A DNA stretch of 64,000 nt. It comes from Algoriphagus limi. GTDB taxonomy: Bacteria > Bacteroidota > Bacteroidia > Cytophagales > Cyclobacteriaceae. Shown in pieces: positions 18,183 through 25,637 of this stretch; the first letter of the stretch is position 1; each line of letters starts with the position of its first letter. The translations under genes were made by a program, and so were the position numbers. Below the pieces are notes generated by a model that had not been told where the DNA came from, made no database searches, and saw only the letters and a list, made by a program, of their open reading frames with translations. The stretch spans positions 124,001-188,000 of the forward strand of contig NZ_JANWGH010000001.1 of assembly GCF_024919275.1 (NCBI RefSeq), given 5' to 3'.

Positions 18183-18647
18183 TTAATTCACTTTCACCTT
18201 ATACACATCAGATGCATTTCTCGAGATGTCCGGAACGAAGAAACCTCCAGGCTCTGGAATTTCTTCCTCCAGGTCAAATTTAACCGTGTCTTTGGGTAGC
18301 CCTTCGAAGATCAGCGTGAATACATGGGTTCGGAAAGGATAAATTTCCAGCCATTCCGGGTAAAAGGAAATGTTAAATGCGTGAAGCAGCTTGGATCTAT
18401 TGGATGAACCTTTGGGCTTTAGAAAGGTAGTAGGCCAAATTCTGATCAGGGGATAAATGAAAAACCCCGGATTAATCTGGCAGTGAACAATGACCTGCTG
18501 CTCTAGAAGAGCATCAGTCATTGCCTTTTCCAGGAAATCCGGGCTTACATCCAAATGATGCTTGGGAATGATTTCCTGCTCTAAGGTTTTGGTGGGAGTA
18601 CTATTGGGAATCAATGATTCGGGAAAATGTGTGAATGAAGTGTACAT
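18183..18647 (-). CDS. Hypothetical protein, 154 aa, first gene after structured leader copy 2
   Basis: Protein of 154 residues whose C-terminal half is rich in aromatic and proline residues (FNISFYPEWLEIYPF, FTLIFEGLPKD, EEIPEPGGFFVPDISRN). The pattern suggests a compact beta-rich domain that recurs in Bacteroidota mobile DNA, but I cannot name it. No membrane segment. It starts at the ATG at 18647, immediately after the 3' arm of the start-proximal hairpin of leader copy 2, so its translation should be gated by that structure. Cotranscription with the 145-aa gene downstream is likely. Confidence 0.6.
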   Translation of the reverse strand: MYTSFTHFPESLIPNSTPTKTLEQEIIPKHHLDVSPDFLEKAMTDALLEQQVIVHCQINPGFFIYPLIRIWPTTFLKPKGSSNRSKLLHAFNISFYPEWLEIYPFRTHVFTLIFEGLPKDTVKFDLEEEIPEPGGFFVPDISRNASDVYKVKVN

Positions 18648-18791
18648 GATAACATGGGTTTAAGTAAAACATGTTATCATCAAGAAGTTGTATAGGGTAG
18701 AGGTAAACATTTTTGGCCTGCATTGCCCTCATCGCTTGACCACCGTTGTGTTTGACTCGGTTGGTATCAGACATACTGATTCTTGATGATG
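18648..18791 (-). promoter_or_regulatory. Structured leader element, copy 2
   Basis: Second copy of the element at 16573-16716, in the same position relative to its gene. The core between the ends of the closing stem is 117 nt in both. Stem: CATCATCAAGAA (18791-18780) with TTCTTGATGATA (18686-18675), 11 pairs. The internal hairpin is ATCAG/CTGAT where copy 1 has ACCAG/CTGGT, a C-G to U-A double change that keeps the pair. The start hairpin is a perfect 10-bp TGATAACATG (18679-18670) with CATGTTATCA (18656-18647), where copy 1 has one G-U pair. Stem and start hairpin compete for 18675-18679. Confidence 0.6.
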
Positions 18792-18942
18792 ACGTAAATT
18801 TAAGGTGAAAAATTCCTTAGCAAATACCGCTCATCATAAATTTTTAATTCTGCATTTTGAAGTAAACCTTAAATTAGCAAACAATAAAAAGACCCAATTA
18901 AGGGGTTGATATAATTATATTGCACTTAAAGTATTAAGGGTT

Positions 18943-19242
18943 ATGGAGAAGAAAATAAAGATTGTTTTGGCAATTCTTCTATTCCTTTGTTTAGCCGACA
19001 TGCCATATGGCTATTATGAGTTGGTAAGATTCATTGCATTTGTAGGGTTTGGGTTACTTGCCTTCCGCGCAAATCAAGACAAAGCTCAGACCGAGCTGGT
19101 AATTTATGGAGCATTGGCCTTACTCTTTCAGCCTTTCTTTAAAGTGTCCTTAGGAAGAGAATTATGGAATGTTATTGATGTGATCGTCGGGATTGGTTTA
19201 ATCATTACAATATTTAAAAAACCAAAAAACAAAGTTTATTGA
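18943..19242 (+). CDS. Small integral membrane protein (DUF6804-like)
   Basis: Protein of 99 residues with three to four hydrophobic segments: about residues 6-20 (IVLAILLFLCLADM), 27-42, 52-66 and 74-90, ending in a basic tail (FKKPKNKVY). The PYGYYELVR motif after the first helix is what I recall from DUF6804 small membrane proteins. No enzymatic motif. It is a lone plus-strand gene in the island, converging with the winged-helix-like gene 15 bp downstream. Function unknown. Confidence 0.62.
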   Translation: MEKKIKIVLAILLFLCLADMPYGYYELVRFIAFVGFGLLAFRANQDKAQTELVIYGALALLFQPFFKVSLGRELWNVIDVIVGIGLIITIFKKPKNKVY

Positions 19243-19257
19243 GTGTTTTGACCCAAA

Positions 19258-19590
19258 TCAAAAGTAGGGTGAATTCAGTATATACCGTTTCATTCTTGAC
19301 TTGAATAGGAGCCCCTTTTGAGTTATTGAGATAAATGCTCTAGAGAAGTATTGCTTTGACCGATTGGACTTTAGATATCCTTTGTGCTCCAAAGATCTTA
19401 AGAAAGCATAGGTGGTCGCAGGCTTAGCTTGATTGCTTTTACAGATCTCTTGTTTGGTAACGATATGTTGCTGATCAATCAATCTAATGGTTAGGATAAA
19501 GACAAACTTTTCTCCGGGAGTGAGCTCATCATTACCTTCTGTTAAAAAGTATCTGATTCCAGCTTCAATGTGCTGCAGATTGACATCCAT
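19258..19590 (-). CDS. Winged-helix-like DNA-binding protein
   Basis: Protein of 110 residues. Residues 28-95 have the layout of a winged helix: KFVFILTIRLID, then IVTKQEICKSNQ (helix 2), ATTYAFLRSLEHKGYLK (recognition helix and start of the wing), then FISITQKG. This suggests an MarR/replication-initiator-like regulator. It lies just downstream of the primase/helicase block on the same strand. It may control or take part in replication or excision of the island. Assignment is by fold pattern only. Confidence 0.5.
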   Translation of the reverse strand: MDVNLQHIEAGIRYFLTEGNDELTPGEKFVFILTIRLIDQQHIVTKQEICKSNQAKPATTYAFLRSLEHKGYLKSNRSKQYFSRAFISITQKGLLFKSRMKRYILNSPYF

Positions 19591-19620
19591 AGTTGATATA
19601 ATATATATATAGTAAATTCT

Positions 19621-19824
19621 TTATGGGGTTGTGTCGTTCTGATGACTACCAGCCCCGATGTTTTTTAAGTAATTCTCTATTTGTTCGAAACGCTTCTTCG
19701 TCCACTTCGAAATTTCTAATTTGTCTTCGTACCATTTTAATTTTTCGCCAAATCTCTCTTGTCTGGCCTTCAGTCGTTCTAATTTCCTTTCTAACCTGTT
19801 TAGTTCTTCTAAATATGGCTGCAT
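19621..19824 (-). CDS. Coiled-coil ORF overlapping the primase 3' end in another frame
   Basis: ATG-started frame of 67 codons, of which about 60 overlap the end of the primase-like gene (19646-21034) in a different frame. The peptide is a strong heptad-like coiled coil (YLEELNRLERKLERLKARQE) followed by a charged tail. Its codons are the AT-ending types common in this genome. Either a genuine overlapping small gene, or the true C-terminus of the primase after a frameshift. Both frames look codable, so I keep both. Confidence 0.42.
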   Translation of the reverse strand: MQPYLEELNRLERKLERLKARQERFGEKLKWYEDKLEISKWTKKRFEQIENYLKNIGAGSHQNDTTP

Positions 19825-21034
19825 ATTCTTCTGATTTGTTTTTTCTAAATTCTCGCCAATCTTGACGAATTAAATAATCTGCAAGGTCTTGTCCATCACG
19901 CCTTTCTTGATCTGTTGCGTTAAACTCCAATAAATCAGAAACAATGAAATGTGTTCCTTTCATTTGTCTTTGCATTTCCTGAGTTTTTGTTTTCCAGAGT
20001 TTATAGGCTTTTCCATTTGCTGAGAGGTCAGGAAAAAGAATGACTGTTCTTCCCTTTAATACCCTGCATTTCTTAAGGTTTAGACTAGACAAGTTAAATA
20101 CAGCAAGCCAAATCAAATCTCTATGGTCTCTTGGCAACCCGAAGTACAAAGCACCATATATAGCGGTTTTTGGAGCCTCCACAAGTGCAATAGGATTCTT
20201 TGGAAACGTTGATAATAAATGTTCCCCAAAAAGGCAGGAAACCTTTAAATCTTGCCTTAGGTAGGGTTCTAGCCAAGCTGGTTTGGTTTTACTGGTTCGG
20301 TTGAGTAGAGAATGAATCCAAGAGGGTTTATTAAGTGTGTGATTTTTTTCATCAAACTGTTTTACTTGAATCGCATTAACTTTTCCATTTTTGTCGATAA
20401 AGGGGAATGTTATGGCCCCTTTCTGCTCTCCCTTTGATATCGTACCAAGGAAATATGTGGAAATAACTTCTTCTAAATCCTGATACTCAAAAGGGTATGG
20501 CACTCGAAATAATAGGTTCTGAATAAATACATTCAATTTATAGCTCTCAGTTTTTAGAGTATGCTTTAGAATTTCTAATGGAATGAAAACCTGATCATGA
20601 TTTTTTTCTTTTTTTGGTACCTTTTTAGGGGTATAGGATATTCCTTCCGAAGAATAGTACTTACAGTCATTTTGATTATAGTTAGGTGGGCTTGTTGAGT
20701 TCCTTAGGAAATACTCCGCTACGTATGCACCTGCAGTTTGGATTTCCATGACTGCTGCTTTTGGAAGGTAGTTTTTGTTTGCACCTTGAATAATCAGATA
20801 GGCTTTTTGGCTATTTTTCAAGATGGAGTCAAAAGGAACAAACAGGCATTTTGTTTCAAGAGGAGGTAATAGGAAATGCCCGCATTTGATTTCCCGGTCA
20901 CATTTTCCATATTGCTCTGGTAAATAGTCTCCTGTCTCTGGATCCACGTAAAGGACAAAAGTTTTTTTCTGGCAGGAAGGGCAATGGAATTTTTTGCTAC
21001 TTATGTCAAACTGGTATCTATAATTCTTTTCCAT
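19646..21034 (-). CDS. Primase-like protein with zinc-finger and Toprim-like region (DUF6371 type)
   Basis: Protein of 462 residues. The N-terminal zinc finger FHCPSCQKKTFVLYVD (about residues 16-31) with CDREIKCGHF (about 45-54) is a CHC2-like nucleic-acid-binding finger. The middle has a Toprim-like run (PIALVEAPKTAIYGALYFG with TVILFPDLSANGKAYKLW), placing catalytic acids in EAPK and FPD. This is the primase arrangement found in Bacteroidota islands, acting with the D5-type helicase encoded next to it (84 bp). The last 60 residues are Arg-rich and overlap a second frame (19621-19824), so the natural C-terminus is uncertain. Confidence 0.68.
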   Translation of the reverse strand: MEKNYRYQFDISSKKFHCPSCQKKTFVLYVDPETGDYLPEQYGKCDREIKCGHFLLPPLETKCLFVPFDSILKNSQKAYLIIQGANKNYLPKAAVMEIQTAGAYVAEYFLRNSTSPPNYNQNDCKYYSSEGISYTPKKVPKKEKNHDQVFIPLEILKHTLKTESYKLNVFIQNLLFRVPYPFEYQDLEEVISTYFLGTISKGEQKGAITFPFIDKNGKVNAIQVKQFDEKNHTLNKPSWIHSLLNRTSKTKPAWLEPYLRQDLKVSCLFGEHLLSTFPKNPIALVEAPKTAIYGALYFGLPRDHRDLIWLAVFNLSSLNLKKCRVLKGRTVILFPDLSANGKAYKLWKTKTQEMQRQMKGTHFIVSDLLEFNATDQERRDGQDLADYLIRQDWREFRKNKSEEYAAIFRRTKQVRKEIRTTEGQTREIWRKIKMVRRQIRNFEVDEEAFRTNRELLKKHRGW

Positions 21035-21118
21035 TCTAGGTAAACTTATTGTTTGAGTACTACATTTGGTACATCTTCTTCATTATTGGATGTAGTTGAT
21101 GTAGAAAGTGAAGTTTGG

Positions 21119-22660
21119 TTATAAATATTTTTTTTCCCCAAAAACTACATATCCTAAGGATTTCCTATGTGTATCAAATCCAGACTGCTTTATCCGATTT
21201 GTAAAAGTTCTGGAGTTGCAAGGTCTAAAACCTCCCTCCAAGCAGTATACTTTATATTCTTGGTACATGATTTTCAGAAGGATTTCATTGGATAGTGAAG
21301 GAGTATACTGGTTTTCAGTTAAGAACATTTTTACACTGTCGCTAGAAAGTTTATAATCATTTACGGCTTTATCTATCGCTTCACATTTTGTAAACCTTTT
21401 TTGCTCCAATAGTCTTTTAAGTCCTTCTAGTACCCAATTAAACACTCCAGAAAGCTCATTTTCAATTATTTTAGTATGGAGGTTTTTATCCTGTTCCTCC
21501 TCTGGGATAGTTATTTCAAAGGGGATAATCAAAAACCTTCTGAAAAATGCAGCCGTTTGTTCTACATCTTTAGGGAGCTCATTGCTATTAAAGATTAGCT
21601 TCGCATAATTTCTTAAAATGAAAGGCTGTCCGTAGGGAAGACGGGCTTCTACTGGTTCACCTGATACTATTTGTTTGAACAGCGCAGTCTCTAGCTTTCC
21701 ATTAATTTCACTTGCATAGTTTAGGAGCTTATTTCCTATTTTTGCCCGATAATACCCTGTTTCATTTGTTAGGCTCTGCAATGAGAAGTTACTCACATTC
21801 TGGCTTCCCAATAATGAATTAACAATTTCGAAGAATACGCTTTTTCCATTTGCACCAGTCCCATGTAATATTAATGCCTTTTCTTCCTTAAGAATTTTGC
21901 TCCCATTTCTAATGAAAACATACCCTAAGTACTCAGCTAAAACTTTTTGAATTTGCTTGTTGGGTAAAACTCTGTTTAAGAATTCCTCAAAAATTGGTGC
22001 TTCAGCTTCAGGATCATATGGAAATGGCAATTGATAGGTTAGAAAATCAGAATCATCAAATTCTCTCAATTGTATTTCTTTATGGCTTATCTCAAAGGTC
22101 CCATTTAGCAGGTTAATTAGAACCTTTTCTTGGTTTGCATGCGGGTAGGGTAGATAAGCTGTAGCGAGAAATTGTTTGAATAACTGTTCTCTGAACTGGA
22201 AGTGCCTAGCTGAAAATAAGGGTACTCCCATTTTTTCGGCAGCTTCACCAAGAAATTTTTGAAAGAGTTCAATATCTATCTCTGCCCAATATGTTCCATT
22301 ATAAGCATAAATGAAGTTGTTATTCTTGCATAGGGCCCAGTTGTTTTCTTTTGCAAGTGATAGGATATGGTCTATTGATAACACTATGTAATGCTTCGAA
22401 CATATCTTAAGGCTTTCTAGCTTTTTTTGAATTTGATCTTTCTCATTATGAGATGCTTCTTCTAGCTCTTTTTTTAAAGTTTCATATTCATCGGGATAAG
22501 CTAATGTTTGAAAGTTAATGGGGTCAACTTGATCAAGCAGATGGAGTAATACTTCGTTATGACTGACTGCTTGATTTTTGACTTTTAGTTCCTCAATATG
22601 ATCCAAAAAGGTTTTTGGATTATTTAGGTTGTCTAATCGGTGTTTAGGATTCAAATTCAT
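21119..22660 (-). CDS. D5/P4-type plasmid-phage primase-helicase
   Basis: Superfamily 3 helicase of the D5/DUF5906 type, used for replication of phage satellites and plasmids. Walker A is GTGANGKS (residues 267-274 from the chosen start), followed by LLNYASEINGK (Walker B region) and the sensor-like KLIFNSNELP. A winged-helix-like tail is at the C-terminus. I start it at the ATG at 22660: the frame extends to a TTG at 22789, but that version overlaps the excisionase-like gene by 55 bp and adds an atypical basic stretch. The product is 513 residues. Together with the downstream primase it forms the replication module of the element. Confidence 0.82.
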   Translation of the reverse strand: MNLNPKHRLDNLNNPKTFLDHIEELKVKNQAVSHNEVLLHLLDQVDPINFQTLAYPDEYETLKKELEEASHNEKDQIQKKLESLKICSKHYIVLSIDHILSLAKENNWALCKNNNFIYAYNGTYWAEIDIELFQKFLGEAAEKMGVPLFSARHFQFREQLFKQFLATAYLPYPHANQEKVLINLLNGTFEISHKEIQLREFDDSDFLTYQLPFPYDPEAEAPIFEEFLNRVLPNKQIQKVLAEYLGYVFIRNGSKILKEEKALILHGTGANGKSVFFEIVNSLLGSQNVSNFSLQSLTNETGYYRAKIGNKLLNYASEINGKLETALFKQIVSGEPVEARLPYGQPFILRNYAKLIFNSNELPKDVEQTAAFFRRFLIIPFEITIPEEEQDKNLHTKIIENELSGVFNWVLEGLKRLLEQKRFTKCEAIDKAVNDYKLSSDSVKMFLTENQYTPSLSNEILLKIMYQEYKVYCLEGGFRPCNSRTFTNRIKQSGFDTHRKSLGYVVFGEKKYL

Positions 22661-22734
22661 TTTACTATATTTTATATGGATTATATCAGAAGTATTTAGG
22701 CTAGTTTTTGACGTTTTTTTGTTGTAAGTAGGTT

Positions 22735-23067
22735 TTAGCCTTTCTTGGGGCTTTTTAAGTATTGCTCTACTTCGGCTTCTAATTCCCAATTAGATTTTCT
22801 CCGTCCTACCTCTAGATAATTATTGAGGTCTGCCAATAAAAAATACAAACGGTTACCACGTTTAATAACTGGTAGTTCGCCTCGGGATACTTTGCTGTAA
22901 AGGGTTGGAACAGCGAGGTTTAGGAATTCCGCTGCTTCTTTAATAGACAGCGGTTTTTCAGGTGTTAGGGAGGTCTGCTGAGGCTCTTTTGGTTGGTGTT
23001 TTAGATCAAGTAATAAGGATTCAATGTTACTTAATCGTGCTTCTAGTACTTCAAATGGATTCTTCAT
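22735..23067 (-). CDS. Excisionase-type helix-turn-helix protein
   Basis: Protein of 110 residues. Residues about 38-95 carry the MerR-like excisionase fold: PLSIKEAAEFLNLAVPTLYS (HTH) and GELPVIKRGNRLYFLLADLN (wing). The N-terminal 30 residues are a short coiled coil (FEVLEARLSNIESLLLD). Such proteins bend DNA at attachment sites or act as small regulators in Bacteroidota integrative elements. It lies between the integrase-linked 252-aa gene and the D5 helicase, the normal place for an excisionase, 74 bp before the helicase start. Confidence 0.78.
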   Translation of the reverse strand: MKNPFEVLEARLSNIESLLLDLKHQPKEPQQTSLTPEKPLSIKEAAEFLNLAVPTLYSKVSRGELPVIKRGNRLYFLLADLNNYLEVGRRKSNWELEAEVEQYLKSPKKG

Positions 23068-23142
23068 TTCGAGAAATATTGTTTGTCTCTCGAAAGTTTG
23101 GGGGATTTAAAAAAATGGAACCGGAAGTAACCGGTTACTTTT

Positions 23143-23901
23143 TTAAGGTAACAATGATTTTCCTTTTGATTTTATTGTTTCTAGCTCTTCTTGGGCTATT
23201 TTTTTGTAATCATTAGGCAAAATATCAATGACTGAATTAAAAAGTTGAATTTTATTTTCTAGTTTTTTTCTTGTTTCAGGTACTGCCAACCGGTTAGTTT
23301 TCTTTGCATAAAATGTGTGTCTTTGGTAAAGTTTATCTCCTGAACAGAGACCATATTCTTTGATTATTTGCATGGCCAATTCCCTTGTGAGCGACTTTTT
23401 ATCCTTGAAAAATTCATAATAGAGCTTTAAGGCGATTTGATCAATTGTTAACCTTGAAGTATTCCTATCATTTTTGTTTGGAGAAATTTTATCAAAAAAT
23501 TCAGACAGTAATTTATCGAATGTTATTTGGGCTATTCTTAATTCTTTGAGTGATATAGCATATTCATTTATGGTCTTAAATGGATCTTCATGTCCTTCTA
23601 AGAATGTAATGTAATCTTCAATTTTATTAATTTCACCTTGTAAGTAAAGAGAGGGGATGAACTGGTTTAGGATTATTTTCTTGTCAGATAAGGGGTAATT
23701 TTCATTAGTTAAATACTGTGACACCTTTTCAAAGGTTTGCTCTCCGAGGTGAATTCCATTGATTGTGTTCTTATAATCACCATCATGTATTATGATTAAA
23801 GGTCTTTTAAGAATTTGAATAATATGCATTACTGGTTTTGAAAACCTACTATTACCTAAAAGGATAGAGTTATCTATTGGCATATACTTATTTTTTGTCA
23901 A
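23143..23901 (-). CDS. Hypothetical protein linked to integrase, 252 aa
   Basis: Protein of 252 residues overlapping the 3' end of the integrase gene by 14 bp, hence cotranscribed. Helical, with no membrane segment or Cys-rich motif. The middle contains LTIDQIALKLYYEFF and a Lys-rich tail (KIQLFNSVIDILPNDYKK). No family is recognised by motif; genes of this size commonly separate integrase and excisionase in Bacteroidota islands. A second ATG (23883) would shorten it by six residues. A role in excision or replication control is inference from position only. Confidence 0.6.
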   Translation of the reverse strand: MTKNKYMPIDNSILLGNSRFSKPVMHIIQILKRPLIIIHDGDYKNTINGIHLGEQTFEKVSQYLTNENYPLSDKKIILNQFIPSLYLQGEINKIEDYITFLEGHEDPFKTINEYAISLKELRIAQITFDKLLSEFFDKISPNKNDRNTSRLTIDQIALKLYYEFFKDKKSLTRELAMQIIKEYGLCSGDKLYQRHTFYAKKTNRLAVPETRKKLENKIQLFNSVIDILPNDYKKIAQEELETIKSKGKSLLP

Positions 23902-25141
23902 ATTCTAAATTCTGACTCAGTTCTTTAAATGCCTCCTTTGGAAAGCTGTTGATATAATTTTGAGTTACCTTCAAATTTCCGTCATGAAGGATTTCAGAAA
24001 TCATAGCAAGGGGTATTCCCTTTCGAATAGAAACCGTAGCAAAGCTGTGTCGTGCATGATAAGTGCCTATTTGATTTGCTAGATGTTCCTCTATTCCAGC
24101 TGATTTCGCAAAAGCCCTGAAATGGTGGTTTATTACCTTATTAAAGTTTCTGATTTTCTCGTGTCTTTGGACCGGAGAGTCTTTTTCACTAATTATTCCG
24201 AATAAGTAGGGTGAATTGGGATTCCTTCTCCTTTCAATAATTTGTTTCAAGGACTCATTCAAAGGTACCTGTTTGATAGACCTTTCTTTTTTGGTATTCT
24301 TAGTCTTTGCTCGGATGTATTGGAAAGAATCATTATCTAGCGAACTGTGTTTGAGCTCACAAATATCCCGAGTATTCATACCATAGGAGAAATACGAAAA
24401 AAACCAGAAATCTTTCGCCCTAGCCTGGTCTTCCGTAATAGGCTGAAAGTTCCAAAGTTGTTTTAATTGCTCTTCGTTAAGTGCTTTATTTATTTTTTTA
24501 CTTGTTGGAATTTTAAATGAATCTGAAGCAAAGGGATACATCTCTTGGTTAGCAATACCTAGTTTTATTCCTAATCGGTAAACTGCACGAAGATTTCTTA
24601 GATAAATACCAATAGTAGCAGCGGAAAGACCTTTTATATTTTCGCTATAATTCTGATAAGATTTTAAAAAATGAACTGTGACCTTGTCAAAGCTTAATCT
24701 ATCGAATTTTTGGTTTTTGAATTTTAAGAAGTTTTGGATTGATACTTTAGCTAGTCTATACTTTTCAGCAGTTGAAATTGCTCCAGACTCTAGTTTTTCT
24801 GCTTCTACTTGGTCAAAAATGGCAAAGACATTTCTGTGGTCGACTTTTGGTTTACTATATAATTTCTCTTCAAATGCATCAAAGGTAAAAGGGAATAAAG
24901 ACTCTGAGATTTCAGTTGCCTTATCTTCGAGTGCAACGAGTTTTTTTCGGATAGCTCTAAATTCTTCTCTTGTTCTTTTGCTTTCCCAAGCTGATTGGAA
25001 ATCCTTCTCCGAAAGATCGAAAACTGTAGGGTAAAGCTTTTTCTTTTGTGTGATAGGATTGTAGACTCGAAGCTTCACAGGAAATAATCCATTTTTCTTC
25101 TTTCTTCTAGTGTCCAAAAAGATATTGATTTGTGGTCGCAT
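23888..25141 (-). CDS. Tyrosine site-specific integrase
   Basis: Phage-type tyrosine recombinase, 417 residues from the preferred ATG at 25141. The frame also allows a start at 25177, but that would place the 11-bp repeats inside the gene. N-terminal arm-binding domain (RPQINIFLDTRRKK), SAM-like core-binding domain near residues 95-190, then the catalytic domain with Arg in YGMNTRDICEL, the HxxR box HARHSF and the nucleophile in VTQNYINSF. It recombines the island into and out of its attachment site, which is almost certainly the tRNA-Pro 3' end 160 bp upstream. Typical location for an integrase, facing away from the attachment site. Confidence 0.93.
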   Translation of the reverse strand: MRPQINIFLDTRRKKKNGLFPVKLRVYNPITQKKKLYPTVFDLSEKDFQSAWESKRTREEFRAIRKKLVALEDKATEISESLFPFTFDAFEEKLYSKPKVDHRNVFAIFDQVEAEKLESGAISTAEKYRLAKVSIQNFLKFKNQKFDRLSFDKVTVHFLKSYQNYSENIKGLSAATIGIYLRNLRAVYRLGIKLGIANQEMYPFASDSFKIPTSKKINKALNEEQLKQLWNFQPITEDQARAKDFWFFSYFSYGMNTRDICELKHSSLDNDSFQYIRAKTKNTKKERSIKQVPLNESLKQIIERRRNPNSPYLFGIISEKDSPVQRHEKIRNFNKVINHHFRAFAKSAGIEEHLANQIGTYHARHSFATVSIRKGIPLAMISEILHDGNLKVTQNYINSFPKEAFKELSQNLEFDKK

Positions 25142-25151
25142 TCCATAGCTG

Positions 25152-25192
25152 TTTTGTGCAAATAAATAAATTTGCACAAAATTTGCACAAAA
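25152..25192. repeat. Three 11-bp TTTGCACAAAA repeats upstream of the integrase
   Basis: TTTGCACAAAA occurs at 25171-25181 and again directly at 25182-25192. Its reverse complement TTTTGTGCAAA is at 25152-25162. All lie within 55 bp upstream of the integrase ATG at 25141, between it and the tRNA-derived attachment site. Candidates for arm-type integrase binding sites, or for an operator by which integrase or excisionase controls its own promoter. Confidence 0.55.
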
Positions 25193-25304
25193 CTTCGAAA
25201 AATATCACAAATCCCCGCAAAGTGTAAATATTTTTAATTCATTGAAAAACAGTGTATTAATGAATAAAACAAAAGAAAATAGTATAACTCAAAAGGCTAA
25301 AAAA

Positions 25305-25351
25305 CACGTCTGGGGGGCGTGTGGTCGCAGGTTCAAATCCTGTCACCCCGA
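25305..25351 (+). other. Attachment site: 3' half of tRNA-Pro(GGG), right end of the integrated element
   Basis: The sequence folds as the last 47 nt of a tRNA: anticodon stem CACGT/GCGTG around loop CTGGGGG with anticodon GGG (25312-25314), variable loop TGGTC, T arm GCAGG-TTCAAAT-CCTGT, acceptor strand CACCCCG and discriminator A. CCA is not encoded. The expected 5' half (acceptor CGGGGTG and D arm) is absent upstream. This is the duplicated 3' end left by integration into tRNA-Pro, so the island lies to the left and the intact tRNA should be at its other end outside the window. I see nothing in 25352-25637. Confidence 0.8.
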
Positions 25352-25637
25352 CTAAATATTTAAGGAGTTATGAATAGCCGATTCGTAATTCCTTTTTTAA
25401 TTTTTCGAATCCTCTCGCTAAGGGCGAACAAAAGCCAAACTCTTTCTTAAAAAAGAATCTTTGTGTTATTACTTTTTAAAAAAATATTAGTCAGTTAAAT
25501 CTATTGATGTTTTCAAAGAAATCATGTGATTATTAAAAAGTCACTCAAATAATTAGATGGATAAAAGACAATAAATTAATTACGAATTGAAAATTGATTT
25601 TTCATATATTACGTCCTATGTGTTAAAACTTTACGAC

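Noticed and set aside
16573..18791. The two leader elements as a MITE or transposon with terminal inverted repeats
   Set aside because: The homology continues about 35 bp past one end up to the start codon, no target-site duplication is visible and both copies sit in the same place relative to a gene.
25280..25353. A complete tRNA-Pro gene at 25.3 kb
   Set aside because: Only the anticodon arm, T arm and acceptor 3' strand are present. There is no matching CGGGGTG acceptor strand or D arm upstream, so it is an attachment-site remnant.
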